A stretch of DNA of 64,000 bases. Origin: Advenella incenata (GTDB lineage: Bacteria > Pseudomonadota > Gammaproteobacteria > Burkholderiales > Burkholderiaceae_B). This document shows positions 35,441-43,837 of the stretch, in pieces. The notes below the pieces were generated by a model. That model did not search any database, was not told the origin of the DNA, and saw only the letters and a list, made by a program, of their open reading frames with translations. Location: the NCBI RefSeq assembly GCF_004217095.1, contig NZ_SHKO01000002.1:496001-560000 (forward strand), written 5' to 3'. How positions within the stretch are numbered: the first letter of the stretch is position 1; each line of letters starts with the position of its first letter. Both the position numbers and the translations under genes were made by a program.

Positions 35441-35499
35441 AATATAGAATTTTTATATCTGCCTATAGTAATATGTGGAAGGTCAAAGGAGGAGTAAAC

Positions 35500-37179
35500 A
35501 TGTCGCAATCTATATCGGACAAGGCTGAGATACGCATCTATCGTGCGCGCAGTATTATCACCATGAATCCCGCACAGCCGCGGGCCACGCATGTAGCGGT
35601 CAGGGATGGCCGCATTCTGGGCGCCGGCGATCTGGCTTCATTGCAGGGCTGGGGCAAGGCGGTTATGGACGACCGATTTGCAGACAAGTTCATCATGCCC
35701 GGTATGATCGAAGGGCATAGCCATCTGCTTGAAGGCGGCATGTGGAGTTTTGTCTATGTGGGGTTTTATGACAGGCGCGGTCCTGACGGGCGCCTGTGGA
35801 AAGGTCTGAAAACGCTGCAAGCGGTTGTTGCGCGATTGCAGGAGGCCGAGCAGGCCATGCCGGATCCTGCCAAAACGCTCTGCGCGTGGGGGTTTGACCC
35901 GATTTATTTCCAGGGTGAGAGGATAACCACCAAACACCTGGACCAAGTGTCATCCAGTCGGCCGGTCGTGGTGCTTCATGCCAGTATTCATTTGATGAAC
36001 GTAAACACAGCCATGCTGCAGATGGCCGGGATCACTGCTGATTCAGGTATCGATGGCGTCGAGTGTGACGCCTCGGGCAAGTTGACCGGCCAATTGCAGG
36101 AATTTGCCGCCATGTATCTGGTGTTTCGCAAGATCGGCAATGTCTATTTTGATGAGGGACAAACTTCCCATGGCATCTGGAACTTTGCCCGGGTTGCGCA
36201 ACTGGCTGGCGTCACGACAGCGACTGACCTGGTTAATGACCTGAGCGAGGACACCCTGGCCAGCCTGGCAGAGACAACCGGCGGCGATACGTTTCCGTTG
36301 CGCCTGGTGCCGGCTTATGCGCCCTTGCGTGATCCGGAAGGCAAGGGACTGGATCGGGTTCTGCCTAGCATTGCGCGCAACACGGATAAACTCAGTTTTG
36401 GCATTGTCAAACTGATCGTGGACGGCTCCATTCAGGGCTTTACCGCCAGGCTGCGTTGGCCGCATTATTACAAGCCACCGGCAGGTGCGCAGGAGAACGG
36501 CATCTGGGTGATTCCGCCGCAGCAGTTGCGCGAGCTGCTCCAGACCTATCACGACGCCGGGCTGACCGTGCATATCCATACCAATGGCGACGAGGCGACC
36601 GATGTGGCGCTGGATGCCCTGGAAGCGGTACTCGCTGCCAGTCCGCGTCGCGACCACAGGCACACCCTGCAGCATTGCCAGATGGCCAGCACAGCGCAGT
36701 TCCGGCGCATGGCCAGCCTGGGAGTGTGCGCCAATCTGTTTGCCAACCATCTGTACTATTGGGGCGATGCCCATTATGAAATGACCATGGGTCCCGAGCG
36801 CGCCAACCGCTTGAATGCCGCGGCCACGGCGCTGGCTGCCGGCGTGCCGATTTCATTGCATTCGGATGCGCCTGTCACCCCCATTGCGCCGTTGTTTACG
36901 GCCTGGTGCGCCGTTAACAGAATGACGGCGTCAGGTCGCGTGCTGGGCGAGGAAAACAGGATTTCGGTGCAGCAGGCTTTGCATGCCATGACGTTGGGTG
37001 CTGCCTATACGCTCAAGTTGGATGACCGGATCGGCAGTATCGAGACCGGCAAACAGGCCGATTTTGCCATCCTTGAAGAAGATCCGCTGACGGTCGATCC
37101 GACCCGACTCAAGGACATCAGGATCTGGGGCACCGTCCTGGGCGGCACGATTTTTCCCTGCCCGCAGATAGAAGCATGA
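35500..37179 (+). CDS. amidohydrolase family 3 (YtcJ-like) metal-dependent hydrolase
   Basis: The 559-residue product belongs to the amidohydrolase superfamily. The first metal-binding HxH is in MPGMIEGHSHLLEGG (residue about 70). A His pair in VHIHTNGDEATDVALDA, HRHTLQHCQMAS, and SLHSDAPVTPIAPLF with the conserved Asp complete the metal site. It would hydrolyse an amide or cyclic amide in the cytoplasm, as it has no signal peptide. The start at 35500 has a full AGGAGG site. The stop overlaps the CobW-like gene by four bases, linking the hydrolase to a metal-delivery protein. Confidence 0.87.
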   Translation: MSQSISDKAEIRIYRARSIITMNPAQPRATHVAVRDGRILGAGDLASLQGWGKAVMDDRFADKFIMPGMIEGHSHLLEGGMWSFVYVGFYDRRGPDGRLWKGLKTLQAVVARLQEAEQAMPDPAKTLCAWGFDPIYFQGERITTKHLDQVSSSRPVVVLHASIHLMNVNTAMLQMAGITADSGIDGVECDASGKLTGQLQEFAAMYLVFRKIGNVYFDEGQTSHGIWNFARVAQLAGVTTATDLVNDLSEDTLASLAETTGGDTFPLRLVPAYAPLRDPEGKGLDRVLPSIARNTDKLSFGIVKLIVDGSIQGFTARLRWPHYYKPPAGAQENGIWVIPPQQLRELLQTYHDAGLTVHIHTNGDEATDVALDALEAVLAASPRRDHRHTLQHCQMASTAQFRRMASLGVCANLFANHLYYWGDAHYEMTMGPERANRLNAAATALAAGVPISLHSDAPVTPIAPLFTAWCAVNRMTASGRVLGEENRISVQQALHAMTLGAAYTLKLDDRIGSIETGKQADFAILEEDPLTVDPTRLKDIRIWGTVLGGTIFPCPQIEA

Positions 37180-38147
37180 GCCAGGCCATTGCGCTGACGG
37201 TGCTGGGGGGCTTTCTGGGGGCCGGCAAAACCACGGTCCTCAATCACCTGTTGCAGGCGCCTCATGGCTTGCGCTTGATGGTGCTGGTCAATGATTTTGG
37301 CGCCGTCAATATTGATGCTTCATTGATTCAATCGGTCAGTGGGGATGGCGTCATCTCGCTGCGCAATGGGTGTGTGTGCTGCTCCATGGGGGGCGAGCTG
37401 ATGAACGCGCTGATGGCAATTGAAAAGCAGGCGACCAATCTGGATGGGCTGATTATTGAAGGCAGCGGAGTCAGTGATCCCAACAAAATTGCGCAGATCG
37501 GCGCGCTTGGTCAGGGGTTTGCCTTGCAGTCCATTATCACCATAGTGGATGCCGCCGCCGTGCTTGAACAGTGTGAGGATCGACATACCGGCGATATGGT
37601 GAAAACGCAGATTGCCGCAGCGCATATGATTCTGCTCAATAAAATTGATCTGGTGGATGAGGCGCGACGCAAGCAGGTGCTGGCGTGGCTGCATGAGACG
37701 GCGCCGGGTGTTCCGGTGTTTGCCGGCAGCAACGGGCAGTTTGACTGGACACTGCTGTTGTCTCGCAAAGGGCAGCATGCCTTCCCATCACAATCACAAT
37801 CGCCATCGGCCGGCGGCGCTGATACCGGGCTGTTTGCTGGCCGGCAGGCAACGGCGCCTGCCGCGTACTCCTTTGAGTCGTACAGTTTTGACAATGCCGG
37901 TGCATTTGATGAGCAGCGGTTACGTGCTGCTTTCAGCCAAATGCCGGCGCCGGTTCTGCGCGCCAAGGGCATCGTTTTGCTGGGACCGGAAAAAAAAAGC
38001 TGCGTGTTGCATTATGTGCGAGGCCAGCGCGTGAGCCTTGAACCGGCAATGCCGACGATCGCCGCCGGGCCGCTGGTTTTTGTCGGCACAACAGAGCTGG
38101 ACAAGGTGGCGCTGCAAGACGCACTCAGGCAGGCAGTGCTGGCCTGA
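37176..38147 (+). CDS. CobW/P47K-family GTPase, putative metallochaperone
   Basis: The 323-residue product is a G3E GTPase. Walker A is GGFLGAGKTTVLNHLLQ at the N terminus, the metal site NGCVCCSMGGEL near residue 65, the G4-type motif LLNKIDLVDEARR, and a CobW C-terminal domain after a Ser/Gln-rich linker. Family members deliver zinc or other metals to client enzymes. Its ATG overlaps the amidohydrolase stop (ATGA), so the amidohydrolase is the obvious client. Confidence 0.9.
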   Translation: MSQAIALTVLGGFLGAGKTTVLNHLLQAPHGLRLMVLVNDFGAVNIDASLIQSVSGDGVISLRNGCVCCSMGGELMNALMAIEKQATNLDGLIIEGSGVSDPNKIAQIGALGQGFALQSIITIVDAAAVLEQCEDRHTGDMVKTQIAAAHMILLNKIDLVDEARRKQVLAWLHETAPGVPVFAGSNGQFDWTLLLSRKGQHAFPSQSQSPSAGGADTGLFAGRQATAPAAYSFESYSFDNAGAFDEQRLRAAFSQMPAPVLRAKGIVLLGPEKKSCVLHYVRGQRVSLEPAMPTIAAGPLVFVGTTELDKVALQDALRQAVLA

Positions 38148-38216
38148 ACCTCTCAAGTCATTCGGCGTGGCCCCAGGGCGTGCATGACGCGCTTGTTACC
38201 CTGTTTTCTTTACCGG

Positions 38217-38245
38217 CGGGGAGCGCCCGTGCCAGGCGCTCCCCG
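38217..38245. terminator. 11-base-pair hairpin between convergent genes
   Basis: CGGGGAGCGCC (38217-38227) pairs perfectly with GGCGCTCCCCG (38235-38245). It lies between the stops of the CobW-like gene and the minus-strand Bug gene. T runs are missing on both sides, so it is a weak or Rho-assisted terminator. Confidence 0.55.
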
Positions 38246-38273
38246 ATTGCAATGTATCAACTGTCGCATCGAC

Positions 38274-39248
38274 TCAATTTGCCTTGAAGCCCGATTCCTT
38301 GATAATCGGCCCCCAGACTTTATTTTCGCTCTCCAGTAACGCCTTCATGCTGGCTGCCGATTCGCCGGTCAGCTCCAGGCCCAGTTTTTCGAAGTTCTTG
38401 CGCAATTCTGCGTTTTTGGCAATGGCGATAAACGCTTTTTCCAGACGGGCAACGGTTTCCGGTGGCGTGCCTTTTGGCACATAGGCGCCATACCATATTT
38501 TTACGTGCTCGAACCCTTCGATACCCTGTTCATGCAACGTTTTGACACCCGGCAAAAAGCTGACCGGCTGGGTGCCGGCCAATCCCAGAAAGCGGATTTT
38601 TCCGGCGCGATACAGTTCCATCTGCGCGCCGGCTGCGTCCACGCCCAACGGCACATGGCCGCCCATTTCATCATTAACCAGTTGTGGACCGCCGGAATAG
38701 GAGGCCGGTTCGAGCTTGACGTTCTGATGCTTGGCCATCTGCAGCACGCCAAAGTGCGTGGGGCCGCCCAGTCCTGCCAGGCCGACCGCGCCACGCGCGG
38801 GGTCAGCCTTGACTGCGGCCATATATTCCTGAATCGTCTTGTATGGCTGGACGCTGCCGGTGGACACCACAATTGGCACGTTGGCCAGGTTGGCCACGGG
38901 TGTCAGATCACTGGGTGAGTAATTGAGCTTGGCATAGGTGTAGGGATAACTGGTGAAAGGCATTGAGTGTGAGAGCAGGACAGTGCGTCCGTCCGGTTTG
39001 GCTCGTGCCACTTCGGTTGCCGCCATCATGGTAGAGGCGCCTGGCTTGTTTTCGACATAAGCCTGGCCGCTGCCGGTTTTCCTGTATTCTTCGGCCACAG
39101 CACGTGCCAGCGCATCAAGAATTCCACCTGCCGGATAACCGACTACAATTTTAATCGTGTCGTTTTGAGCCCACGCCTGGGAAGGCAGGCCCGGGGCAAG
39201 TGCGATAGCGGACAGAGCCAGAGAACGCAAAAAAGTACGTTTGTTCAT
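38274..39248 (-). CDS. Bug/TctC-family periplasmic solute-binding protein
   Basis: The 324-residue product has a signal peptide (FLRSLALSAIALAPGLPSQAWA) and Bug features: IKIVVGYPAGGILDALARAVAEEYRK, ENKPGASTMMAATEVARAKPDG and GLAGLGGPTHFGVLQMAK. It is close to the IclR gene on the same strand and to the GMC oxidoreductase and transporter across it, so it probably binds a substrate or intermediate of that pathway. It has no partner membrane genes here. Confidence 0.9.
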   Translation of the reverse strand: MNKRTFLRSLALSAIALAPGLPSQAWAQNDTIKIVVGYPAGGILDALARAVAEEYRKTGSGQAYVENKPGASTMMAATEVARAKPDGRTVLLSHSMPFTSYPYTYAKLNYSPSDLTPVANLANVPIVVSTGSVQPYKTIQEYMAAVKADPARGAVGLAGLGGPTHFGVLQMAKHQNVKLEPASYSGGPQLVNDEMGGHVPLGVDAAGAQMELYRAGKIRFLGLAGTQPVSFLPGVKTLHEQGIEGFEHVKIWYGAYVPKGTPPETVARLEKAFIAIAKNAELRKNFEKLGLELTGESAASMKALLESENKVWGPIIKESGFKAN

Positions 39249-39318
39249 GAGATCACCTTTAGATCAGTTGTTTAAGGCTGTTGAATACGGCTGTGGGTGG
39301 AAGGCAGAAAATGGGTTG

Positions 39319-40125
39319 TCATGGGCTTTCGATATCTTGTCTGTCGCCGGGCTTTGCATTGCCGGCCAGCACCTGGCCCAGTGCCAGGGCCGTGTCCTTC
39401 ATCATGCTGGAGAAAGTGAACAGGTCGGAAAATGAATGCGTGGCGGTTGGGGCGTGGCAGGCGACAGCCGCGATCATGCGGCCGCGCTCGTCCTGAACCG
39501 GCACGGCAATGGCAACCATGCCTTTGACGAACTCTTCGTTGTCGGTGCCGATTCTCTGTTGCGCGATCAGTCCCAGCTCATGCGCAAGACGCTGACGGTC
39601 TGTAATGGTTTTGGGCGTCATGGCCGGTAGCGGTAGGGTATCGAGCAGGCACCTGCGCTGCACATCGGGCATCATCGCCAGAAACAGTTTGCCGCTGGCG
39701 GTGCAATGCAATGGCACATGAGCACCGGTGCGCAGATGCAGTTGCAGGCGCATGTCGCTCTCGGGTTCGACACGCGCCAGATAATGCACCTGGTTGTCGA
39801 TCAGCGCGGTCAGATTGCATGTTTCGCCGGTGGCAGCGACCAGCTTTCCCAGCAATTGCCGGCACATGCGATCAAAGTGCGTGGATCTGAGCACCGACAG
39901 CGCCAATTGATGCGAGCTGGCGCCTAGCACGTAGCCACGATCGTCGGGAAGTCGCGTGACATAGGCAGCATCCTGCAATTGCTGCAAAAGGCGCAGGACA
40001 CTGGCCTTGGGCAATGCGGTACGCTGGGCGATCTGGGCCAGTGACAGCGGATAACTGGCGCAAGCCAGGTGCTCTATCACAGTCAGAATACGCAGATGTT
40101 TTGAATCTTGATTTGTCATGGTCAT
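39319..40125 (-). CDS. IclR-family transcriptional regulator
   Basis: The 268-residue product has a helix-turn-helix (LSLAQIAQRTALPKASVLRLL) and the IclR ligand domain: ATGETCNLTALIDNQVHYLARVE, GAHVPLHCTASGKLFLAM, GTDNEEFVKGMVAIAVPV. ATG 40125 and ATG 40119 are both possible after a GAGACAACT leader. It is divergent from the GMC oxidoreductase gene and faces the palindrome at 40218. It most likely controls that gene, itself and the Bug gene downstream. Confidence 0.87.
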   Translation of the reverse strand: MTMTNQDSKHLRILTVIEHLACASYPLSLAQIAQRTALPKASVLRLLQQLQDAAYVTRLPDDRGYVLGASSHQLALSVLRSTHFDRMCRQLLGKLVAATGETCNLTALIDNQVHYLARVEPESDMRLQLHLRTGAHVPLHCTASGKLFLAMMPDVQRRCLLDTLPLPAMTPKTITDRQRLAHELGLIAQQRIGTDNEEFVKGMVAIAVPVQDERGRMIAAVACHAPTATHSFSDLFTFSSMMKDTALALGQVLAGNAKPGDRQDIESP

Positions 40126-40217
40126 AGTTGTCTCTATATTTATTGTGGAATAAAAAAGATTAAATATCCAATAATTTGAAACTATACGTTCCGGTAAATG
40201 AAATGAAAATGGCGGTT

Positions 40218-40239
40218 ATCGTTTCAAAATTGAAATGAT
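40218..40239. promoter_or_regulatory. IclR-type palindromic operator between divergent genes
   Basis: The arms ATCGTTTCAA and TTGAAATGAT pair at nine of ten positions around AA. The core TTTCAA/TTGAAA is the same as in the operator at 28882-28906 beside the other IclR gene, though that one has a three-base centre. Confidence 0.65.
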
Positions 40240-40319
40240 TGGTGTATACCCCTAACCAATAGCGGCGCGCCAGACGCACACTTGACCCACTAAATCAGAA
40301 CTGGCAGGCAGACAAGACT

Positions 40320-42023
40320 ATGCAAGAGTGTGTGGATTATGTAGTGGTGGGCGGCGGCTCGGCCGGGTGCGTGATGGCCAACAGGTTGAGCGAGAACGGC
40401 AAATATTCAGTGTGTCTGCTCGAGGCAGGACCGGCTGATCGCAATATGTGGATTCATATTCCTATCGGTTATGGCAAGACCATGTTCAATCCGCGATTGA
40501 ACTGGGGCTTTTATACCGATCCCGATCACAATATGCTGGATCGCCGGATTTACTGGCCGCGTGGCAAAACGCTGGGTGGCAGCAGTTCCATCAACGGCCT
40601 GATCTACATACGGGGACAGAAGGAAGATTATGACCACTGGGAAGCGCTGGGCAACCACGGATGGAGCTGGGACGCCTGCCTGCCGTACTTTCGTAAACTT
40701 GAAAACAATGATCTCGGGCCCGGTCCGACCCATGGGACAGAGGGTCCGCTCAATGCCACGTCAATCCCGACCCGGCATGAATTGGTCGATGCGCTGATCG
40801 GTGCAGCCAACAGCCTTGGCATCCCATCTCGCAAGGATTTCAATACGGGCGATCAGCGCGGGGCCGGGTACTATCAGTTGACGACCCGCAATGGCCGACG
40901 CTGTTCTACGGCAGTCGCTTATCTGAACCCGGCAAGGCGTCGCGCGAACCTGCGTATCGAAACCGAAGCACAGGCCATGAAAATTCTGTTCCGTGGAAAA
41001 AAAGCGGCGGGGATCCAGTATCGCCAGCACGGGAAAATCAAGATATTGAATGTCAACCGGGAAGTGATCCTGTGCGCTGGCGCCCTGCAGTCGCCGCAGC
41101 TATTGCAACTGTCGGGGGTGGGCAATCCCGTGCACCTGAATCCGCTGGGTATTCCCATGGTGCACGCGCTCAATGGCGTGGGTGAGAATCTTCAGGATCA
41201 TTTGCAGTTTCGGCTGATCTACGAAGTGAACAAGCCCATTACCACCAACGATCTGTTGCGCAGCTGGAGCGGCAAGGTAAAGATGGGCCTGCAATGGGCG
41301 CTGTTGCGCGGCGGCCCGCTGGCCATTGGCATCAACCAGGGCGCGTTGTTCTGCAACGCCCTGTCTGAGACCGATGCGCGTCCCGATGTGCAATTTCATT
41401 TTGGCACGCTGTCGGCCGATATGGCCGGTGGCAAGGTCCATGACTTTTCAGGCTGCACCTTTTCCGTGTGTCAGTTGCGTCCCGAATCGCGGGGCTATCT
41501 GCGCATTCGTTCGACCGACCCGTTCGAGGCACCGGCGATGCAGCCCAATTACCTGGCAACCGACCTGGATCGCCGCACGGCGGTTGCCGGCGTTCGGTTA
41601 ACCAGAAAGCTTGCAGACGCTCAGCCAATGCAGTCCCTGATGAAGGGCGAGGTCAAGCCTGGACGCGATGTGCAAAGTGACGATGAGATTCTGCATTTTT
41701 GTCGCGAGAACGGCGCCACGATTTTTCACCCGTCGGGCACCGCGAAGATGGGGCCAACAGAGGATCCGATGGCGGTTGTCGATCACCGGCTGGCCGTCAG
41801 AGGCCTGCAGGGACTACGTGTGGTTGATGCTTCGATTATGCCAACGCTCGTGTCGGGAAATACCAACGTGCCGGTTGTCATGGTTGCCGAGCGGGCTGCT
41901 GTTTTTGTGCTTGAGGATGCGGTGGCCGGTGATCAGGCCATTGAGGTTCGGGCTGTGCCGGCGTCAGGCGAGAGCCGGGTGCCGGCCGAACCCACGGCAG
42001 TAGAAAGCCTGCAGCAAAGTTAG
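40320..42023 (+). CDS. GMC-family FAD oxidoreductase, choline dehydrogenase-like
   Basis: This 567-residue flavoenzyme would oxidise an alcohol to an aldehyde. The FAD motif is VVGGGSAGCVMANRLSE at the N terminus. WPRGKTLGGSSSINGLIYIRG is GMC signature 1, and GALQSPQLLQLSGVG is signature 2. The catalytic His region is ATIFHPSGTAKMG, and VDASIMPTLVSGNTNVPVVM is near the end. There is no signal peptide. The C-terminal 30 residues are Pro/Ala/Glu-rich and extend beyond the usual end. The substrate is unknown; the neighbouring MHS transporter suggests an imported small organic acid or alcohol. Confidence 0.9.
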   Translation: MQECVDYVVVGGGSAGCVMANRLSENGKYSVCLLEAGPADRNMWIHIPIGYGKTMFNPRLNWGFYTDPDHNMLDRRIYWPRGKTLGGSSSINGLIYIRGQKEDYDHWEALGNHGWSWDACLPYFRKLENNDLGPGPTHGTEGPLNATSIPTRHELVDALIGAANSLGIPSRKDFNTGDQRGAGYYQLTTRNGRRCSTAVAYLNPARRRANLRIETEAQAMKILFRGKKAAGIQYRQHGKIKILNVNREVILCAGALQSPQLLQLSGVGNPVHLNPLGIPMVHALNGVGENLQDHLQFRLIYEVNKPITTNDLLRSWSGKVKMGLQWALLRGGPLAIGINQGALFCNALSETDARPDVQFHFGTLSADMAGGKVHDFSGCTFSVCQLRPESRGYLRIRSTDPFEAPAMQPNYLATDLDRRTAVAGVRLTRKLADAQPMQSLMKGEVKPGRDVQSDDEILHFCRENGATIFHPSGTAKMGPTEDPMAVVDHRLAVRGLQGLRVVDASIMPTLVSGNTNVPVVMVAERAAVFVLEDAVAGDQAIEVRAVPASGESRVPAEPTAVESLQQS

Positions 42024-42117
42024 CAGGCGGCAGAAGCGACGAGGCGACGTGCAATTGCAAATGAAATATGTCGGTTCGAAATGAAAGCTGTACATAAATC
42101 AATATATGGAGACAACA

Positions 42118-43446
42118 ATGAGTGATAAGAAAGGATTGCGCAGGGTCGTAGCTGCCTCGCTGGTAGGTGCAACGATTGAATGGTACGACTTTTTTCTATA
42201 CGGCGTGATTGCCGGCCTAGTGTTCAATCAACTGTATTTTCCGGGTGAAGACCCATATATCGGTACGCTGCTGGCATATGCCACATTTGCGGTAGGCTTT
42301 CTCGCGCGCCCGCTGGGCGGAATCATTTTCGGTCATCTGGGCGATAAGGTCGGGCGCAAAAGCGCATTGATCATGACGCTGATGATCATGGGCGTTTCCA
42401 CTGTGGCCATCGGGCTGATTCCTTCGTACGAGAGTATTGGTATCTGGGCGCCTGCATTGCTGTTGTTTTGCCGTGTTCTGCAGGGTATCGGTCTGGGGGG
42501 CGAATGGGGTGGTGCCGTGCTCATGACTTATGAGTATGCGCCGCCGGAGAAAAAAGGGCTTTATGCGTCCCTGCCGCAAATTGGCCTTTCTCTGGGATTG
42601 TGCCTGGCTTCTGGCGTGGTCGCGCTGTTGTCGTCGCTGCTGACCGATGCGCAGTTCCTGAGCTGGGGCTGGCGCATCGCCTTTCTGTTGTCCTCGCTGC
42701 TGGTCTTTGTCGGGATGTACATCCGGCTGGCTGTAAAGGAAAGCCCGGAGTTTGAGCAGATTAAGGCGCAAAATGCAGAAAGCAAGATTCCGTTTGTGGA
42801 GATGATCAAGAACTATCCAATGAACATTCTCAAGGGCATGGGTGCGCGCTATATTGACGGCGTGTTTTTCAATATTTTCGGCGTCTTCATTATCAGTTAT
42901 CTGACCAAGAACCTGGAGATGTCGCGAACCGACGCGCTGACCGGCGTAATGATTGCCGCTATCGTCATGTGCGCTTTCATTCCTTATTTTGGAGCGATGT
43001 CCGACCGCTTGGGACGTACCCGTACTTACTTCTGGGGCTCTCTGATTACCGGCTTTTCCGCTATTCCGGCATTCTGGCTTATGACCACCTTCTCTGACAA
43101 CGTGTTTGTTGTCTGGCTCTCGATCGTGATTCCTTTCGGCATTCTGTATGCCATGGTGTACGGTCCGGAAGCGGCCTTGTTCTGCGAATTGTTTGACACG
43201 CGGGTGAGGTACACGGGTATTTCATTTGTGTATCAGTTTTCCGGCATCTTTGCCTCGGGCATCACGCCGTTAATAGCAACTGCGCTATTGCGCGAGAATA
43301 ACGGTCAGCCCTGGTTGGTGGTGGCCTATACCGTCATTGTAGGCATTATCTCCGCCCTGAGCGCAGCATCCATCAAAACAGTCCGCAAGGACAGCAAGGG
43401 TAGCGAGGCGCGCACTGCAGTTGCCGCTGGCGCGACTGCACGCTGA
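42118..43446 (+). CDS. MFS transporter, metabolite:H+ symporter (MHS) family
   Basis: The 442-residue inner-membrane protein has twelve helices. GATIEWYDFFLYGVIAGLVFN in helix 1 is the mark of the MHS group (ProP, ShiA, KgtP). GHLGDKVGRKSALI is the loop 2-3 motif, GLGGEWGGAVLM lies in helix 4, and PEKKGLYASLPQIG follows. It would import a carboxylate or betaine-like compound. ATG 42118 follows TGGAGACAACA. It probably shares a transcript with the GMC oxidoreductase gene 94 bases upstream and ends at a clear terminator. Confidence 0.92.
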   Translation: MSDKKGLRRVVAASLVGATIEWYDFFLYGVIAGLVFNQLYFPGEDPYIGTLLAYATFAVGFLARPLGGIIFGHLGDKVGRKSALIMTLMIMGVSTVAIGLIPSYESIGIWAPALLLFCRVLQGIGLGGEWGGAVLMTYEYAPPEKKGLYASLPQIGLSLGLCLASGVVALLSSLLTDAQFLSWGWRIAFLLSSLLVFVGMYIRLAVKESPEFEQIKAQNAESKIPFVEMIKNYPMNILKGMGARYIDGVFFNIFGVFIISYLTKNLEMSRTDALTGVMIAAIVMCAFIPYFGAMSDRLGRTRTYFWGSLITGFSAIPAFWLMTTFSDNVFVVWLSIVIPFGILYAMVYGPEAALFCELFDTRVRYTGISFVYQFSGIFASGITPLIATALLRENNGQPWLVVAYTVIVGIISALSAASIKTVRKDSKGSEARTAVAAGATAR

Positions 43447-43465
43447 TCGGTGATTTTCATGCCAC

Positions 43466-43510
43466 AGGCCCGCAGACTGGCAAAACGGCCTGCCTGCGGG
43501 CCTTAAATTT
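43466..43510 (+). terminator. terminator after the MHS transporter gene
   Basis: AGGCCCGCAG (43466-43475) pairs perfectly with CTGCGGGCCT (43494-43503), and TAAATTT follows. It lies 20 bases after the stop codon. Confidence 0.75.
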
Positions 43511-43783
43511 AATGGTGCAATGCATCATTAAATAACCAATCCGTTCTATTTCAACTGTGATGTGACTATGTGCGACTGCGGAAAACAACGTTCACGACCG
43601 CCATGGCCGCCTTGCGACGGCATGCTGTCTGGAACGTAACACAGGCAACAAGTTGAAACGCAGAAAGGAGAAAGCGTACACATAATCGTCATGCGGTATT
43701 AGAATGAGGCGTCATTCCGGACTGTTTTGCATGCCTGCACACGGGCGGGCCCGGTCCGGTGCCATACGGCATCGTTTCAACAG

Positions 43784-43806
43784 ACGCCTTCAAAGGAGGC
43801 GTTTTT
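43784..43806 (+). terminator. terminator-like hairpin in the leader of pckG
   Basis: ACGCCT (43784-43789) and AGGCGT (43797-43802) pair over a seven-base loop and a run of T follows (through 43806). The hairpin ends 31 bases before the pckG ATG. It could attenuate pckG transcription or stop readthrough from upstream. The rest of 43511-43837 holds no gene that I can support. Confidence 0.5.
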
Positions 43807-43837
43807 GCATTTGCCAGAATACGGAGATCCAAACCCC

